A DNA stretch of 64,000 nt, taken from Hypoxylon rubiginosum. Lineage: Eukaryota; Ascomycota; Sordariomycetes; Xylariales; Hypoxylaceae. A program made the translations under genes and the position numbers. The notes beneath the pieces were generated by a model that saw nothing but the letters and a program-made list of their open reading frames with translations, made no database searches and had not been told where the DNA came from. Position 1 is the first letter of the stretch, and each line of letters begins with the position of its first letter. The stretch is taken from positions 1,984,001 through 2,048,000 of the forward strand of contig CADCXA010000006.1 in NCBI GenBank assembly GCA_902806565.1, read 5' to 3'. Shown in pieces: positions 46,616-58,490 of the stretch.

Positions 46616-49194
46616 TTTCGGTCTGTTAGGGCGAAGTATGCGTTATAATGTAAGGCTTAAGCTGAATCGCCAATGGGGTGGATGTGGTAGTGAAGCTTGT
46701 GGGAGAACGTGCAAACGGGAAAAGGTGCAGGCCTAAAGCAATTGTAACCTAAAAGGCTTTCTTCGTTGGGGCAGGTAAGACACTGAGAAAGAAAAAAAAA
46801 AGGATACGTGGGAAGGAATATGTTTTCGGCGACGGGAATTGGAATGCAACCAAAGGGATCCGGTTGCCTGGGACGCTACAGAAGCAGCTGGAAGGTGAAG
46901 CTCGATACAACCGGCTTTTACAGTAGAAGCTTCTAGGTGAAAAAGCAATCGCGGGGCTTTGCGGGGTGGTAACATTCCATTTCCAGGGACCAGGGCGGAG
47001 CCAATCATATCCCAGTGAGGCTACTATCTGTTTATTACGGGCGGGCTGAGGCTGAAGCTGACTCTCCTTCACACATGTTTTACTGTTTTATACATACCTG
47101 AACAGGTCTTGTGAAATTCAGGTCAACTTGTGAGATGATATAAAGTAAACGGTTTAAAGAATACTGAAACCAAAAAACCCGAATTCACTATCGAAATACG
47201 GCACGATGATTACTCCCTAACCTTGCGGTATAATACCTACCTTGGAGTTCCGTAGCAATAAACTACGATGAGAAATAATAAAACGACCCCTAGTTTACCC
47301 AGGTACCTAGTGATATCATCAGGCCGTCGCTATAAGGTACCTACCTAATGTTTAGTGTAAATACTCTGAGTGAATAGCAATATGAATAACTCGTGGTACT
47401 ATTCGGTTAGTTATGATTTTTCAATTTTAGCCATTTGAGGGACATGTTACGACACAACCCAAGAAGGCGCGAAAACAACGACGACGCGAGGAGTCACGAA
47501 CCTAACTGCGAAGACTGAGGCCCTTCGTTCTCTGAACCAAGTTTTTTATCCAGATCAACTCAGCCCCCCTATCCGGCCCAACAGGCCCACTACGGCCAAT
47601 ACTGTCAGTCCTCTCATCTAAGGGGTCAAAGACTAGAAGACTAGAGTCCTGACAGGATCCGGCTATGCACACAAGAAACTCTTTGCGCTCTTATCTTCAC
47701 CTCTATCCAAGTCAGCATATCCAGCACCCTGTTCCAGGGGCCACGGGCGGCATGGTCAAGACTATAATCTTCATATTCCAATTACACCAGCCGTTGTCAC
47801 CCGTCCCGTCCCGATAATCCGGAGCAGATTCATAGTTATCTAGTCTGTTAGCATGGCATCCAATAAACTAACGGTCTATTAAGACCTTCTCCTAGCAGGC
47901 TGCAGGCTGCAGATGGGACAAACAGCTCCTGTACTTCTATACCGCATTCGTATCGTCTACTTTCCTCGCGAGATTCCGTGAGCCATCTCGGTGGTTGCGC
48001 TGCGTGCCGCTAGGTATACAGATCGCATACACCCACCCCATGGGAGCCTTCTGTTGCGTCAAGATCCGACTGTTGTGTATTCTCGGCTGGGAGGGAAGAG
48101 ATGGCAAATTTGGAGGAAGGTTGTTCATAGTCGTGAACCCAAGCACAAATGATCAGCAGACAATACACGGTACGACAGAGACATGAGCACCCGACCCTAA
48201 GTGGTCGCTGATCTGGTTCGTGACTAGGAGGAAGTATAGGCGTGCAGCATCGTAGCATTTAAATCCCGCGTGATGGCGAAGATTGGAAATCGGAATGGTG
48301 TCAAGGTGTGGCCAGGCCGTCGCGGAGTTGAAATGTTGAAGGCGAATTATTTGACACATGTGGTTTTCTAATTGGGGGTTCGGCGAGGCGAATAATGTGT
48401 CTTTCCCATTTCGTCCCACTGGTCCCATTGCTCCAAAGTCCAAAGCCGTTTTTCGCCATGCAGGGGTTTAGGGGTTTAGGGGTTTAGGGGTTCAGGGGGG
48501 TTTGGATAAGCTGGATAAGCTGGATAAAAATAGAGGATGACGGGCAGATGGTACTATACTTATTCTACAGCATGATTACTATGACATAAACAAGTTCTCA
48601 CTAACAGATAACAGATCCACATATCCTTTATGAGATGCCAAGACCGTCGATCTCGAACTTCGAACACTGCCTCCCCAAGGAAATCTAAGAAAACCCCCTA
48701 CTAAAAACTGCCAGATCCTTACAACCCCTACAAACAACTACGTAGCAGCCTCCTAACGAGCCTCTTACAAGCCCCTAGTCCCCTAGTCCCCCTAGTCCCC
48801 CTGTCCTCCACCGCTGTCGCAATCCTGCTCGATTCTTCCTCCGCACATCACCAGGCGCAGCAAGCTGGATATACCCTCTTGGATGTTCTATGGTATGGAG
48901 GGTCAATTGTGATGGTATTTCCTTCTTCTTATTGAGCATTCTGCCACCTCTCCTTCTTTTTCAATTTGCTCACCTTCATTCAATACATTCAGTCCATTCA
49001 GTCCAGAGTCTACTACTTACCACGGTCTTTATTGCCATTAAAGTGCGCACTCTATTCCGGTCGAACCGCTCTCTTTCGTCTATGATCTATGGTCTTTGAT
49101 CGATGATCGATGATCTCGGTATAAACCTTCGGCCGCACCCCTCCCCTTTCTGTCGAGGTGCTATGCACATCGACGACATATTCCTTTCTTCTCC
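46616..49194. other. Intergenic, 2.6 kb divergent region
   Basis: Promoters of the cyclophilin and VPS62-like genes. A GGGGTTTA tandem run lies at 48463-48494, followed by three GGATAAGCT-type units at about 48503-48527. The 48.9-49.19 kb part is CT-rich and likely the VPS62 leader. No gene is supported. Confidence 0.5.
48463..48494 (+). repeat. Telomere-like GGGGTTTA tandem repeat
   Basis: Three perfect GGGGTTTA units and one GGGGTTCA. The usual filamentous-fungal telomere unit is TTAGGG, so this is similar but not identical. Confidence 0.85.
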
Positions 49195-50742
49195 ATGTAC
49201 CATCTCCGCCGTATAACCGTCGCTGCTGTCGTCGTCGGCGCTGTCATCTTCCTCGCTACCTTCCTACCGCGAGTTCTCAACCCCGTCCCGCCTAGCAAAG
49301 AAAAGCAGGAGGCAGACCAGCGATGGATAAATACCTCTCCGCATTGGCTTGATCGCCAGGCCTGCCGTTGGTTTAGCCTTTGCGGCCTATTACACCTCAA
49401 GAGCGATCCCCCAACAAAACCGAAAAACAAAGATGACCACGGCCACGAGTTGAGACACATATTAGGGGAGGATCCAGCATTTTTCTCAAGAGGAGGAAAT
49501 AGCAATACAAAGAGTCGGCTCAAGGAGATTCCAGATTATGTCTTGACCTATGCTCCGCTAGTTCATCTGTATTCGCAAGAGTTCTTCTGGCCCTCCGATA
49601 TCGCCGATCACATGAACCATGTAACACCGGATCTCGACGACGACGACGACTTGTTGACGTTCAACGAATCCCAACCCTTGACACTGTCGAATTTAAACGA
49701 GTTAAGTTCCAAACTAGGTTTCGAGCACCTTAACAGCAAGGACAATGTTGAGTCTCGTCCGCGGTGGCTTCATAGCAAGAGGAACAGGCCAGTCGCTTTC
49801 CCTGACAACGATGAAGGCGAAGTTCAAGAGTCGGAACCGGACCAGTTTCTCAGCGACGAGACGACGTGGTTTGAGGTAGATCGGGATCATCCTTTACAAC
49901 GAATATCAGACCCGCGAAAATTACCTGGTGGCAGAACGCAACGGCAGGGTCCGCTAGCAAGGCGGTCTCTAGTCACCCCCTTTCGCGAACAACAAAGACT
50001 GATGTCTCCATTTGCTCAAGATGCACAAAACGAGCCAAATAAGCCTGATGATTCAGGGTATTCGCGCGCACCAGCTACCCTCGTCTTAGTAGATAAAGGA
50101 TCAGGTATCGTGGATGCGTTCTGGTTCTTCTTCTATGCCTACAACTTAGGACAGACAGTCCTGGGCACTCGCTACGGAAATCACGTTGGCGACTGGGAGC
50201 ATTGTATGATTCGGTTCGAGGCAGGCATTCCCCGTGCGGTGTTCTTCAGCGAGCATGAGGGCGGTCAAGCGTATGCCTGGCATGCCGTAGAGAAGCACGG
50301 AAACGAAACCGAGATACAGAGACCCGTCATCTACAGTGCTGTGGGATCCCATGCTATGTACGCCACGCCCGGGAACCACCCTTACGTTCTTCCCTTTGGA
50401 ATACTTAAAGATGTCACGGACCGGGGTCCGCTATGGGACCCTTCTAGGAACCTGAGAGGTTACTGGTATGATTACGCTGCCGCCGATAACGAGGGCCTGG
50501 AGCCGGTAAAGGAGAACGCGGACGCGCCCACGAGCTGGTTCCATTATAACGGGACCTGGGGCGACAAACTGTACGGCCTAGACGATACGCGCCAGTGGCG
50601 GTTATTTGGCCAGTATCATTACGTGACGGGTCCTCAGGGGCCCAAATTCAAGAACCTCGGAAGGGAGAAAGTTTGCCAGACGTGGAGGTGCCGGATCATC
50701 CACAGCATCGCGGAGGGCAAGAAGGGGAGCTGGCATTCATGA
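49195..50742 (+). CDS. VPS62: VPS62-like protein (vacuolar sorting-associated)
   Basis: A single exon of 515 residues. Residues 7-28 form an N-terminal hydrophobic signal anchor (AAVVVGAVIFLATFLP) after a short basic stretch. The luminal part then begins the conserved VPS62/TDA6 domain with DYVLTYAPLVHLYSQEFFWP. An acidic, low-conservation insert follows (about residues 150-270), then the second conserved half with GTRYGNHVGDWEHCMIRFE, SEHEGGQAYAW and YSAVGSHAMYATPGNHPYV. Yeast Vps62 is required for cytosol-to-vacuole protein targeting; its molecular activity is not known. The start is the first ATG, directly before the basic residues of the anchor. Context gives no further clue. Confidence 0.88.
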   Translation: MYHLRRITVAAVVVGAVIFLATFLPRVLNPVPPSKEKQEADQRWINTSPHWLDRQACRWFSLCGLLHLKSDPPTKPKNKDDHGHELRHILGEDPAFFSRGGNSNTKSRLKEIPDYVLTYAPLVHLYSQEFFWPSDIADHMNHVTPDLDDDDDLLTFNESQPLTLSNLNELSSKLGFEHLNSKDNVESRPRWLHSKRNRPVAFPDNDEGEVQESEPDQFLSDETTWFEVDRDHPLQRISDPRKLPGGRTQRQGPLARRSLVTPFREQQRLMSPFAQDAQNEPNKPDDSGYSRAPATLVLVDKGSGIVDAFWFFFYAYNLGQTVLGTRYGNHVGDWEHCMIRFEAGIPRAVFFSEHEGGQAYAWHAVEKHGNETEIQRPVIYSAVGSHAMYATPGNHPYVLPFGILKDVTDRGPLWDPSRNLRGYWYDYAAADNEGLEPVKENADAPTSWFHYNGTWGDKLYGLDDTRQWRLFGQYHYVTGPQGPKFKNLGREKVCQTWRCRIIHSIAEGKKGSWHS

Positions 50743-51870
50743 GAATATACCAATAGAGACGATTGCACTGCTAAGGCGTTCTTAGGGATTAGATACCCCA
50801 GCGGTAGTTGGGCTTTGCTTTTTTAGGCTTTTTGAAATTTTATGATATTTTGACCAAAACGATGCCTCTAGTATTATGCTGTTTAGCCGGGTGAAGACTT
50901 GACTTTTCTTCCGAAACGAGACGATGGCTAACCTGGCCTCTTCAGCTCTAGCCCTACGTTAGGTATCCAATAGAGTCGCATAGGGCCGCTCAGCTGTCAC
51001 ATGCGATGGCACCATGTTGATCAGCTAGGCGAAGCATAGCGGTCCACAGAGCGTCTTTAATAATACGCAGTGAGCTGTTCCAGGTTGGAGAGATAGAAAG
51101 AACCTCTATCTCCGCATTGGCGCGCGACGAGTACCCCAGATTTTCCCCGAATCTCCACCGCGAGCCTGGCGCCCTGATTGGAGCGCATCTAGAGTGAGGT
51201 TCGTTCGGACCGGGGGGGGGGGGGGGGGCGGCTTAACCAGCAGCGAGGAAATCCCTCTACTCACCATGCTCGCTCGCTCTCTCCCCATACCCCGGGTTCT
51301 GGGAGCTTGTCCGTATGAACCAGATCGAGTAATCCACCTCCGCACTTTTTCTCCAAGGGACAGCTACATAGTATATCGCGATGGGGGAGAGACCGGGGTG
51401 TTGCGGGTGGGGAACGCGAAGGTGGACTTTGCATTACATCTGTAGGTAGTAGGTAGGCATATGTATATAAGATGCTTTCGGTGTCTCGTATGCATGGTGA
51501 TCGGAGCTGATCCGCAAAGTCGCTATGATGCTGACCTAAATCAGCCAGAGTCTCAAAGATCTTTCCTAGTATCATGCCGTTTCGGGCGTCGCCGACACTC
51601 TCATCAACATCCGAGCTATCACTGATAAAAGAGTAGGGCATGAACTCGACATTAATACTTAGGTATTCAAGATTGACGGGTTATCGTACATGACTAGACA
51701 TTTCATCAAAGCTTTTCGCTTCCAGAACTCGCCAATCATTATAACATAGTAGTAAATTATGACTACTTTACAACAACAATGAAAACAACATCCGTAAAGG
51801 GTATAATATATAGCGAGAGATCATATCTTCTCAGACAACTCTATTCTTTCTTTCCATTTTATAAGCACAC
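50743..51870. other. Intergenic between convergent genes
   Basis: The 3' flanks of VPS62 and sulfate permease. It contains a homopolymer of 17 G at 51212-51228. No gene seen. Confidence 0.5.
51212..51228 (+). repeat. Poly-G tract, 17 bases
   Basis: An uninterrupted run of G. The exact length may be affected by sequencing error. Confidence 0.8.
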
Positions 51871-54632
51871 TCACGCCTTGAAGATAGGGGCCCGGTGCTC
51901 GAGGTTCTCCAGCACGGCATCCAAAGCCTCCTGGATGTCGGCGTGGAAGAACGGCCGGTTGAGGCCGTACACGGGCCCCTGGCGGCCGGCGGTAGTAGTC
52001 TCGTCCTCGTCGACGGACGGCGGCTGCGTGGCGCCGATCTCCTCGTCGCCGCGGGCCGAGTGCTTCTCGCGCACGGCCTTCTCGCCGAAGCGGCCGCTGC
52101 CGTCGCTCGACAGCGGGGAGGCGGCGTCGGCGAGGTCGGCGACGCTGAAGACGGACCTCCAGCGGCGGCCGGGGGTATCGTCGGCGTCGGAAGATCTGCT
52201 CCCGCCGTCCTTGCCGGGGCGCAGGAACCCGAAGCCGGCGGCGGCGAGGGCGCGGCGGGTCCACGGGTTCCGCACGTGCGCGAAGTGCCACTCGACCACG
52301 TCGGGCGTCGTGTACCGGTCGAGCTGGTTGCGCACGTCGATGAGCGCCTGCGCCGACGTCACGTCCACGACGTTGACGGCCGAGCAGTCCAGGATGATGG
52401 CCCGCAGCGTCGGCCGCTCCGCCGTGTCGTCGATCTCCACCTTGCCCCTGCGGGGGCCCGGGTTGTTCCAGGGTCGGTCCTGAGATATATGTGAGCACTT
52501 GAGTGAGTCAAGAGAGAATGGTTAACTTACACCTAGCTTGCCAAGGGAATTAGGGTCCGTTCGTCGAGTCTCTTTGAAGATGCCCGCTGTAAGCCCGTCC
52601 AAGAAACGGGTCGCGTTGGGATAGTTGAACAGCTCCGAGAATTGGTAAATGAACACGCCGGGGTACGGGTGAGAAACGGGGATTCTAGGGTTAGAGTCAT
52701 CCTCGTGGTTGATCGGGATGAACAGATTGCGCTCGCTCGAGATGCCGCCATGCCTGGGGCTTTGGATGGTGTCCTGGTCCTCTGAGCTGTTCCGGGAGAG
52801 GGGCTGGCTTTCGCCGGCGCGCGCGCTGGCCCTCATATCTCCGATGGTGCGGACCTTGGCGATGCCGAGGAAGCGCCCCTTCGCCTGGAACAGACGGAAG
52901 ATGAAGACGGCGAAGGACACGCAGACCGTGGTGTAGATGCCGTCCTCGATGGTGTCGAAGATTGTGACCAACACTCCGGCGAAAAAGATGATGACCTCGA
53001 GGGGCGAGATCCTCCAGAATTGGTAGACCACGTTCGGCGGGGAGACGACGTCTAGCACGGCGTGGATGATGACGGCAGCCAAAGACGCTTGGGGGATGTA
53101 CCAAAAGACGGCAGTCAAAGCGTAGATGGCGAGTAGCACGACGATGGCGGTGATAACACCGGCGAACGGTGTACGCACGCCAGATTTCGCCTTGATAGCG
53201 GTACGAGAGAAAGACCCGGTAGCCGGATACGCGCCGAGGAAAGGACCCAAGAGGTTACTAACACCGATAGCGACGAGTTCCTGGGACGGGTCGATGACGT
53301 AGTTGTTGACACGTCCGAACGACTTCGAAATGGAGATGTGCTCGATCAAGACGACGATGACGGCGGCGGGAAGCTCCGAGGTGAAGAAGGAGAGGATCTT
53401 GGGGTCGAGATTAGGCACCGCGGCGTGTTGGAATCCTATATTCCATTAGTCTTATATTCTGGATATGAATAGTAGCGAAATATTTTTCTTACCTCGTGGG
53501 ACTTCGCCTAGGACACTGAAGAGAGGGTTAGTCCGGCGGTTTATGTTTACGCCGGCGCTAATCGCGGTATATAGCAATATTACGAAAGCCGTTCGGAGAG
53601 TCGAAACAAAGAACAGCGTCTTCTCCCGTTGGGGGTATCTCTTGGCTAGGTACGTGCAGGTTCCCCTGATAATGTACAGCATGAGCAGGGCCGTGAGTCC
53701 CATAGCAGCATCGATCGTGGTGTATTGGAGGTTTTTCAGTGTGTTGATGATGACCTTATACGTCGCATCTCGGGTAGAGAAGCGCTTCTTCTTGCTATTC
53801 ATGCCCATCATCGTAGGTATCTGGCCGACCGCGATGTTGATTCCGGAACCCGTCATGAAGGCCGCGATCGAAGGAAGAGGGATGAAGTCAACGATCCAAC
53901 CGAGGCGAGCTAGACCCAAAAAGCAGACGATGGCCCCGACGATAACAGCGAGAGCAGAGGCTACGACGTGACCCGGTACATCGGGAATGGCCACTTCTGC
54001 TCTGTTAACGATGCCGCCGGTAACAGTCGACATAACCGCAACGGGCTGTTCAAGGGTTAGCAAACTACATTTTGATGGGATGGCAGATGGCAAGGTGCTA
54101 GTGCTAGTTGGAAAAGAAGGGCTAAGGCAAAGACATACCCCGATAGTGATATCCTTGGAGGTCGCAAAGAACCAATAGATCAGCACGCCCATGAAAGAGG
54201 AGTACAGGCCATACTGAGGCTCAAGTTCAGCCAATAGCGCGTAGGCCATGCCCTGAGGCACCACTACGGCTCCGACGGTAACGCCTAAAAAGCCGAGCCG
54301 TGTTAGTGTACAGCGGTGCGGTAAGACGGGGGATGCCGAAACTTACCGGCAATCAGATCGCCGATGAACCATGTCAGATTGTATCTGGTAATCCAATGCA
54401 GGAACGGGAACAGCCGATAGAAGTATTGGAAGATTCCGTGAGGCGTCGGGGTCACGCTCAGAAGCCAGCCAACCGCGGTCGGGTCCTTCTCTTCGTACGG
54501 CTCGACGCCGGGGTGAGACTGAGACGCGTTTCTGGAATCGGTGCGCTCGGCCTCGCGCTGCTCGTACGGGTCGAGGTGCAAGTTGAAGAACCAGGCAAAG
54601 CCGTGGCCTATCTTGGTCAAGGTAGAAGGCAT
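51871..54632 (-). CDS. SUL1: Sulfate permease (SulP family, STAS domain)
   Basis: Five exons on the minus strand: 54632-54347, 54284-54139, 54045-53493, 53435-52531 and 52479-51871, giving 832 residues. It imports sulfate across the plasma membrane, probably with protons. The SulP membrane domain (10-14 segments) carries VTVGAVVVPQGMAYA and QYGLYSSFMGVLIYWFFATS near its start and GSFSRTAIKAKSGVRTP in its second half. The C-terminal STAS domain holds LRAIILDCSAVNVVDVTSAQALID, with a long loop of low conservation before HADIQEALDAV. All five joins restore conserved residues, for example DLIAGVTVGAV, DITIGPVAVMST and VPRGFQHAAVP. Neurospora cys-14 and yeast SUL1/SUL2 are induced by sulfur starvation through a bZIP factor (CYS-3/Met4). 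I did not find a convincing binding site by eye. Confidence 0.93.
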
Positions 54633-57384
54633 GTTTCAGTCCTGTAAGCCAACCTATACGAGACCTAAGAGGCTATGACGGGGGGGGACGCGCCCCTGGT
54701 GCTCGTCCGATATAGAAGCGTGATTCGGGTCTCGGTTAGTGATCCAGATTGCACTCGCGTGTGAGAGGTTGTGCACAATATGACGAGGCTAAAGCAGATC
54801 TCATCAAGGTGCCCACCGGGATTGTATCGCTGGGAACGCTCGGGCGGGTAGACATGATAAGTTTCTGCATGGCACGGTGGTATTTAATATGATTTGAAGG
54901 CGTCGGAAAGCTGCAGCGTGGGAAAGGGCCGAGGGGCTGGATCATCCCCTGGACGAGTGTGGATGGCATTGGATCGCGCTACGATGCAGCAGCATTGTGC
55001 AATTAAGCAAATTTCTATCATTTTTCTCCTCCACGGTCGTGATGACTGAGCTCTTGGACGAACAGGAGTCCTTCGAGATGACGATATGTGGGTCTGCGAT
55101 GGTGTGCGCGCCATCCTGCAGGGATTGTACGACCATACAGCTCGTACCAAGGGTCTTTTCTTCATCGTCTCGCGTACGAAGTAGGTATACCAACTTCACC
55201 TCTATTGCGCGATCCAGCCTAGTGCTATCAGCTCGCCAGCCAGCTCTCAGCCTCGATCACGTCCTGAACCAATCGAGAAATCGTCTAGAGCTCATCTCCG
55301 GATCGATATGGAAAAATGATATGCATACCTACTACTAGTACCTAGGTACTATGTAGGTATTGTCCACCCCCATCCCGCTGGGTCGACGTCGTCACACCCA
55401 AACAACATCCTCCCACTTTCCAACAATCTGGAACCAGATCTTAGGCTGTCTTAAAGTAGTCTGTTAAGTCTAAGGATCTATGGCTTAGGCCTAGGGGCCA
55501 TAACCATATACGGATGGATGGGGAAAAGGGGGGCCGAATCTCAGAGCTCCCGTGGAAGTTATGTCTCCCCCGTAACCTCCAACCCCCATATCTATGAGGT
55601 AAGAGCATAACGTCTGTCGTATTTTCATATTTCCCTCAAACCTATTAAAATATTTTCTTCACGCCATCATCTTGGCAAAGATATTCCAAGACATAAACCA
55701 CACAACGCCTGTAACCCAGCGCTGATCTAACATACGGACAGCCCGTTTGTCTAACAACACTAAGAGGTAAGGTTATGTAGGATCCATGCGGGAGTAATTA
55801 CGTTTGCTAAAGTACCCCATCCTGGCCCAGATTATTCATTAGATCCCGCGTCTGTCACGAATTCCACGGAAATACCGACCCTTAACAGAAGTACCGCGGT
55901 AGGCTAACTAGTAGAGCTCTCCCACGCCGATCTAGATCATCAGATGTCTCTTGCAAAATGACTCGCAGCCGGATTGTTCAGCCGACTAGTAATTAGACCC
56001 GACACTACGACTAGCATCCAAGTAATAACAAAAAGGGCACAATCTAGACAATGTGACATTGACATATGCCATCGACCCAGACTCGGCCGATAAACACTCT
56101 GGAGTGTGTGTTGTGAACTGATATTTATGTTTAGGTCTGTAACAGATCCTGTCCTGATATTAACACTTCCTTCGTATCTACCTACTGAATAATATCTTAT
56201 CCAGCATACACTTCACAGTGTTGAATTCCACATGAAGACACCACAGCATACTTGCGTACGTAATTTACTCTGGTCGGCGTACTGAGGACCGCATCACGCA
56301 TCGTATCTTAGTTTCGATCCCCTTACTGCGGGATGAAGTGTGATGAAGCTTATCGCAATCACGCCATAGGGACGGCGTGTCAAATAGGTAAGCTAACAAC
56401 ATCTTCAGCGTAACTATTGGCAATAGGCTGCTAAATCTATGATAGCCCCTACTCTGACGTAGGAGGCATATCGTAGCTTGTACGAAACCGAGTATAGTGA
56501 TGTGCTGGAGAGAACGTCTTTGATGCTATAGGCAATTGATATGTCCATTCGATAAGAGTATGGTGTGCTAGGTACTTGTGATGTCGATCACGACATGGGA
56601 ACAGACTGCTTTTATCGACAATTGATACTAGAATCCGACTTTTAGGCAATTGAAAGATCTACCACCTTTACTGTTGTCGTCATCGTACATGAAGCAGCAC
56701 AGTCTGGGTTTCTCCTATCAACTTCAGGACGAAAGGGGGTCTGCCGTTTACGCATCACGAGGTAAGGACGGAAGTTGCTTTTGAAATCACGTTGCTCCAA
56801 GAGCAAATTCCCTTAGAAGTTGTTTCTGGACGAGTCGAGAAACATAGTCCTGTTGGTGTTAGTACCTACCTAGGAGGTAGGTAGAAGAGGCAACAGCACT
56901 TAGGCCAAGGAAATTTATCTACCGCGATGAAATATGATGCCCTTAGTGCTTGAAGGTATCGTATGCTTGAGTTTTAGGAATACTCTACAAGATACCTACC
57001 TACCTAGGTAGTCTAGTTGCAGCTAGAGGTGGTCGATTAATTCTCATCAAGACAGTAACACCCTCGTCACACCGAAAAGCCACCCTTTTAATTCCCCAAC
57101 CCTATCTCTAGGCTGTATAAACCTGTAGCTGACTCATCATAGATCAGCGAGAGTTCTCTTATTCTATTATAGCTACAGCACCTAGGTATCCAGGATTCGG
57201 TATAAGACCGTTCGTGGTATTTGATAACGTCAAACTCTTTTCCTACAATGAAATCATTATTTTGACGCTTCCCGCTGGAATTGAGAAATTTTGACAAGTC
57301 CTTGGAGTTCGAAGTGAGCAATGCAAAAAAGGGGTTCTGAAAATGAGGGTAAGTAGAAAGGGGTTGAAAAAGGGCTGAAAAGAC
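54633..57384. other. Intergenic, 2.75 kb
   Basis: The promoter of sulfate permease and an AT-rich stretch with many TACCTAGGTA-like words (55.33, 56.87, 57.0 kb). No conserved coding frame is present. It ends at the poly-A tract that forms the putative Pol III terminator on the minus strand. Confidence 0.5.
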
Positions 57385-57393
57385 AAAAAAAAA
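57385..57393 (-). terminator. Putative RNA polymerase III terminator
   Basis: Nine A on the plus strand give nine T on the minus strand, starting 14 nt after the 3' end of the tRNA-like gene. A T-run of four or more is the standard Pol III stop. Confidence 0.6.
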
Positions 57394-57407
57394 TTTTTAA
57401 ACAAATT

Positions 57408-57589
57408 GCCGGGAGCCAGATTTGAACTGGTGTCTCCGGTAGAGTAGGTTATCTGCTAACATCCTATGAAGCTCCTCGCTGTGGCTGGCATCCACAAGGT
57501 TCGTCTGTGGTGTCTGCCATCCGCGTTCTAGAGATCCATTAGATACTTCAGGCCCCTTTCCCAGAATCATACCACTAGACCACCCCAGC
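57408..57589 (-). tRNA. tRNA-Pro-like locus with long (about 110 nt) intron, or pseudogene
   Basis: On the minus strand the locus opens with GCTGGGG, then TGGTCTAGTGGTATGATTCT, which matches the D-arm (box A) region of fungal tRNA-Pro. About 110 nt later comes CCAGTTCAAATCTGG, a T-arm with box B, then TCCCGGC. The 5' GCTGGGG and 3' TCCCGGC pair over 7 bp (two wobbles). In the model the anticodon loop reads AAAGGGG, giving AGG (Pro). However, position 33 is A instead of U, the anticodon stem has a mismatch, and the T-stem has one mismatch. Fungal tRNA introns are usually far shorter. It may be an intron-rich functional tRNA, a degenerate copy, or a SINE-like derivative. A Pol III terminator follows. 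Confidence 0.45.
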
Positions 57590-57596
57590 TTGAATC

Positions 57597-58343
57597 GTTA
57601 ACACTGGCTCGTCTTAGTACTCCTGCTGATAGCTTAGGCCAGGGTGTAAGTCTGGTTGGCACCTCTAGGTGGCGATAATACGGCTCTATCGCCGGATTTA
57701 GCCGATCAAAATGCAGATTCGGCGGTATCAGCCCATGCTGCACAGCTTGCGAGGCTTTTAAGAGGCTACGAAGCCCAGCTGTACCCTCCAAATGGCCTAT
57801 AACAGTCTTTATCGAGCCAACATGGATCTTTACTTGCTTGGATCCTTCCACTTCCGCTACTTGACCGTTGAGGTCTTCACACTCGTCGTTGTGGAAGAAA
57901 GCCACGCTGATACCCTCCGCCTTCTTTGGGTCTCCAGCAGGAGTGCCTGGTCGAGTTAGAAATTGTCTAAGAGTATTTAGTTGAATATGGGGAAATCACC
58001 TGTGCCGTGTACCTCAAAGTATTGATAACGGTCTTCTTCCTTCGCACAATCTAATCCACATCTTGCATACGTGGACTTCATAAGCTCAGCCTGAGTAGCC
58101 GCGCTGGGAACGGTAAGACCTGCCGAATAACCATCTTGATTGACCCCGGTGTTCCGTATCACACTTTCTATATCGTCCCCATCAATAAGTGCCTTCTTGA
58201 GTGTTTTAATGACAACAGCAGCAAAGCCTTCGCCGCGAGCATACCCATCGGCGTTGGTTACACGGCGTTTGACTAGTGCTCGGTTGTCATATAGATCGGA
58301 GCCGAACTCGGATTCAGCTGTTCTTTGTGCAAGGGGGAAATGA
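57597..58343 (-). pseudogene. Ketosynthase fragment of a polyketide synthase
   Basis: A minus-strand segment with strong similarity to the C-terminal half of an iterative type I PKS ketosynthase. It contains [23 protein letters not shown], then EVHGTG, and GSIKTVIGHLEGTAG. Thus both catalytic His motifs are present, but the active-site Cys region, which should lie upstream, is missing. A 53 nt intron (57999-57947, GTGATT...CCAG) interrupts the HGTG motif, and its removal restores HGTGTPAGDP. Homology ends abruptly after RRASVN at 57597, where acyltransferase and later domains should follow. The next 8 bases lead into the tRNA-like gene. I infer a non-functional remnant of a highly reducing-type PKS. 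Confidence 0.75.
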
Positions 58344-58490
58344 ACCTAACATAAGGTGGAATCTGAGCCTATTCTTCCTCCCTTTCCTTGCTCCCCTCGC
58401 TCACTTACTCCTCATCTTCTCCTCTTCGCTATCAAATACAACCGACTATCGTTGGGCATAACTTTGTTACTTCATCACTATATTATCAAG

